This document shows, piece after piece, positions 4,623 through 5,124 of a stretch of 5,124 bases of DNA. The stretch is from Methylophilus sp. (GTDB lineage: Bacteria; Pseudomonadota; Gammaproteobacteria; Burkholderiales; Methylophilaceae). The notes under the pieces were generated by a model that was not told where the DNA came from, searched no databases, and saw only the letters and a program-made list of their open reading frames with translations. The stretch lies in NCBI GenBank assembly GCA_027489475.1, contig JAIXZQ010000307.1, positions 1-5,124 on the forward strand, read 5' to 3'. The translations under genes and the position numbers were made by a program. Every line of letters begins with the position of its first letter. Positions within the stretch are counted from its first letter, which is position 1.

Positions 4623-5124
4623 ATGTCAAAAACTATCAACCTTGTTGATCCTCTCAAATTACGTGCACGTGTTGACTCTTTAAAGAACCGCTCTGACGAT
4701 ATCAAAGCGCGAATGGCGCCACTGCTTAAAATGTTGTGGTTCCAAGAGCGAATGCTTAATCCAGTGAATGTCGAAATCGACTTTGATGCTATCGATCTCG
4801 CATTTCCTCATTTCTCAGAAGTCACCAGGTTTTATAAAAATCAAATTCTGATTTCTAAAAAGCTTGGCATGCACTTCAAAATGCCACCAATTTTATTGCT
4901 TGGTGATCCTGGCCTTGGCAAAACCTATTACGCAAATCATATCGCACGGTTACAAAATCTTCCGCTGTATGAAATTTCTATGGCTACAACCATTGCTTCT
5001 TTTGAGTTATCCGGATCAAGTTTGCATTGGGGTGAGGGTACAACAGGATTTATTGCAGAGTCACTTGCCGCATCACCAGTAGCAAATCCAATGTTTGTAA
5101 TTGATGAAATTGATAAGGTTTCTG
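4623..5124 (+). CDS. Lon-like AAA+ ATPase, N-terminal part (3' end outside window)
   Basis: The first 167 residues are visible. Residues 1-85 form an N-terminal region rich in charged residues and probably helical that I do not recognise. An AAA+ core then begins: Walker A GDPGLGKT (94-101) and Walker B MFVIDEID (157-164). Between them, GSSLHWGEGTTGFI (131-144) aligns with the pore-loop segment of Lon (its TYIGxMPG), with W136 at the aromatic pore position. The order and spacing, ending in NPMFVIDEIDK, are closer to Lon than to other AAA+ groups. A protein-remodelling or translocating motor is therefore likely. Whether a protease or other effector domain follows cannot be seen. The ATG at 4623 has GGAG 5 nt upstream, right after the 20-bp palindrome. 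It is probably co-regulated with the RHH-like gene. Confidence 0.85.
   Translation, partial: MSKTINLVDPLKLRARVDSLKNRSDDIKARMAPLLKMLWFQERMLNPVNVEIDFDAIDLAFPHFSEVTRFYKNQILISKKLGMHFKMPPILLLGDPGLGKTYYANHIARLQNLPLYEISMATTIASFELSGSSLHWGEGTTGFIAESLAASPVANPMFVIDEIDKVS

Overview
The window comes from a Gram-negative bacterium, most likely a betaproteobacterium. It carries the start of a Kdo transferase gene for lipopolysaccharide synthesis, and a class II ribonucleotide reductase split into two genes in the NrdJa/NrdJb manner. The genus cannot be fixed from the sequence; a methylotroph-like betaproteobacterium is only a guess. Base composition falls into two parts. Positions 1 to about 3900 look like moderate-GC chromosomal backbone. 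From about 4000 onward the DNA is visibly more AT-rich and looks like accessory sequence.

Layout: (1) 1-423, minus strand: 5' part of waaA (kdtA), running off the left edge. (2) 424-830: divergent intergenic region holding the nrdJ control region, with a sigma70-like promoter (TTGACT, 17 bp, TAAATT), a near-perfect NrdR box just downstream of it, and a leader of about 220 nt. (3) 831-2996: nrdJa, the catalytic chain of a B12-dependent ribonucleotide reductase. (4) 2997-3179: a spacer occupied by a long imperfect palindrome that looks like an interspersed repeat. (5) 3180-3875: nrdJb, which carries the TSCPD domain and the cysteine-rich electron-delivery tail, followed by a strong intrinsic terminator. 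(6) 3905-4087: a junction with a second terminator-like hairpin, an 11-bp direct repeat and a promoter with a perfect TATAAT. (7) 4088-4453: a small protein with two ribbon-helix-helix-like units. (8) 4454-4622: a control region with two palindromes, one a perfect 20-bp inverted repeat just before the next ribosome binding site. (9) 4623 to the right edge: N-terminal part of a Lon-like AAA+ ATPase.

NrdJa and NrdJb should work as one enzyme. NrdJa reduces ribonucleotides using adenosylcobalamin, and the cysteines of NrdJb probably pass reducing equivalents to its active site. The NrdR box suggests repression when deoxynucleotides are plentiful. The RHH-like protein and the AAA+ ATPase look like a regulator plus effector pair on an accessory island, with the 20-bp palindrome a candidate operator. 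What that pair does cannot be told here, because the ATPase is cut off before any C-terminal effector domain.
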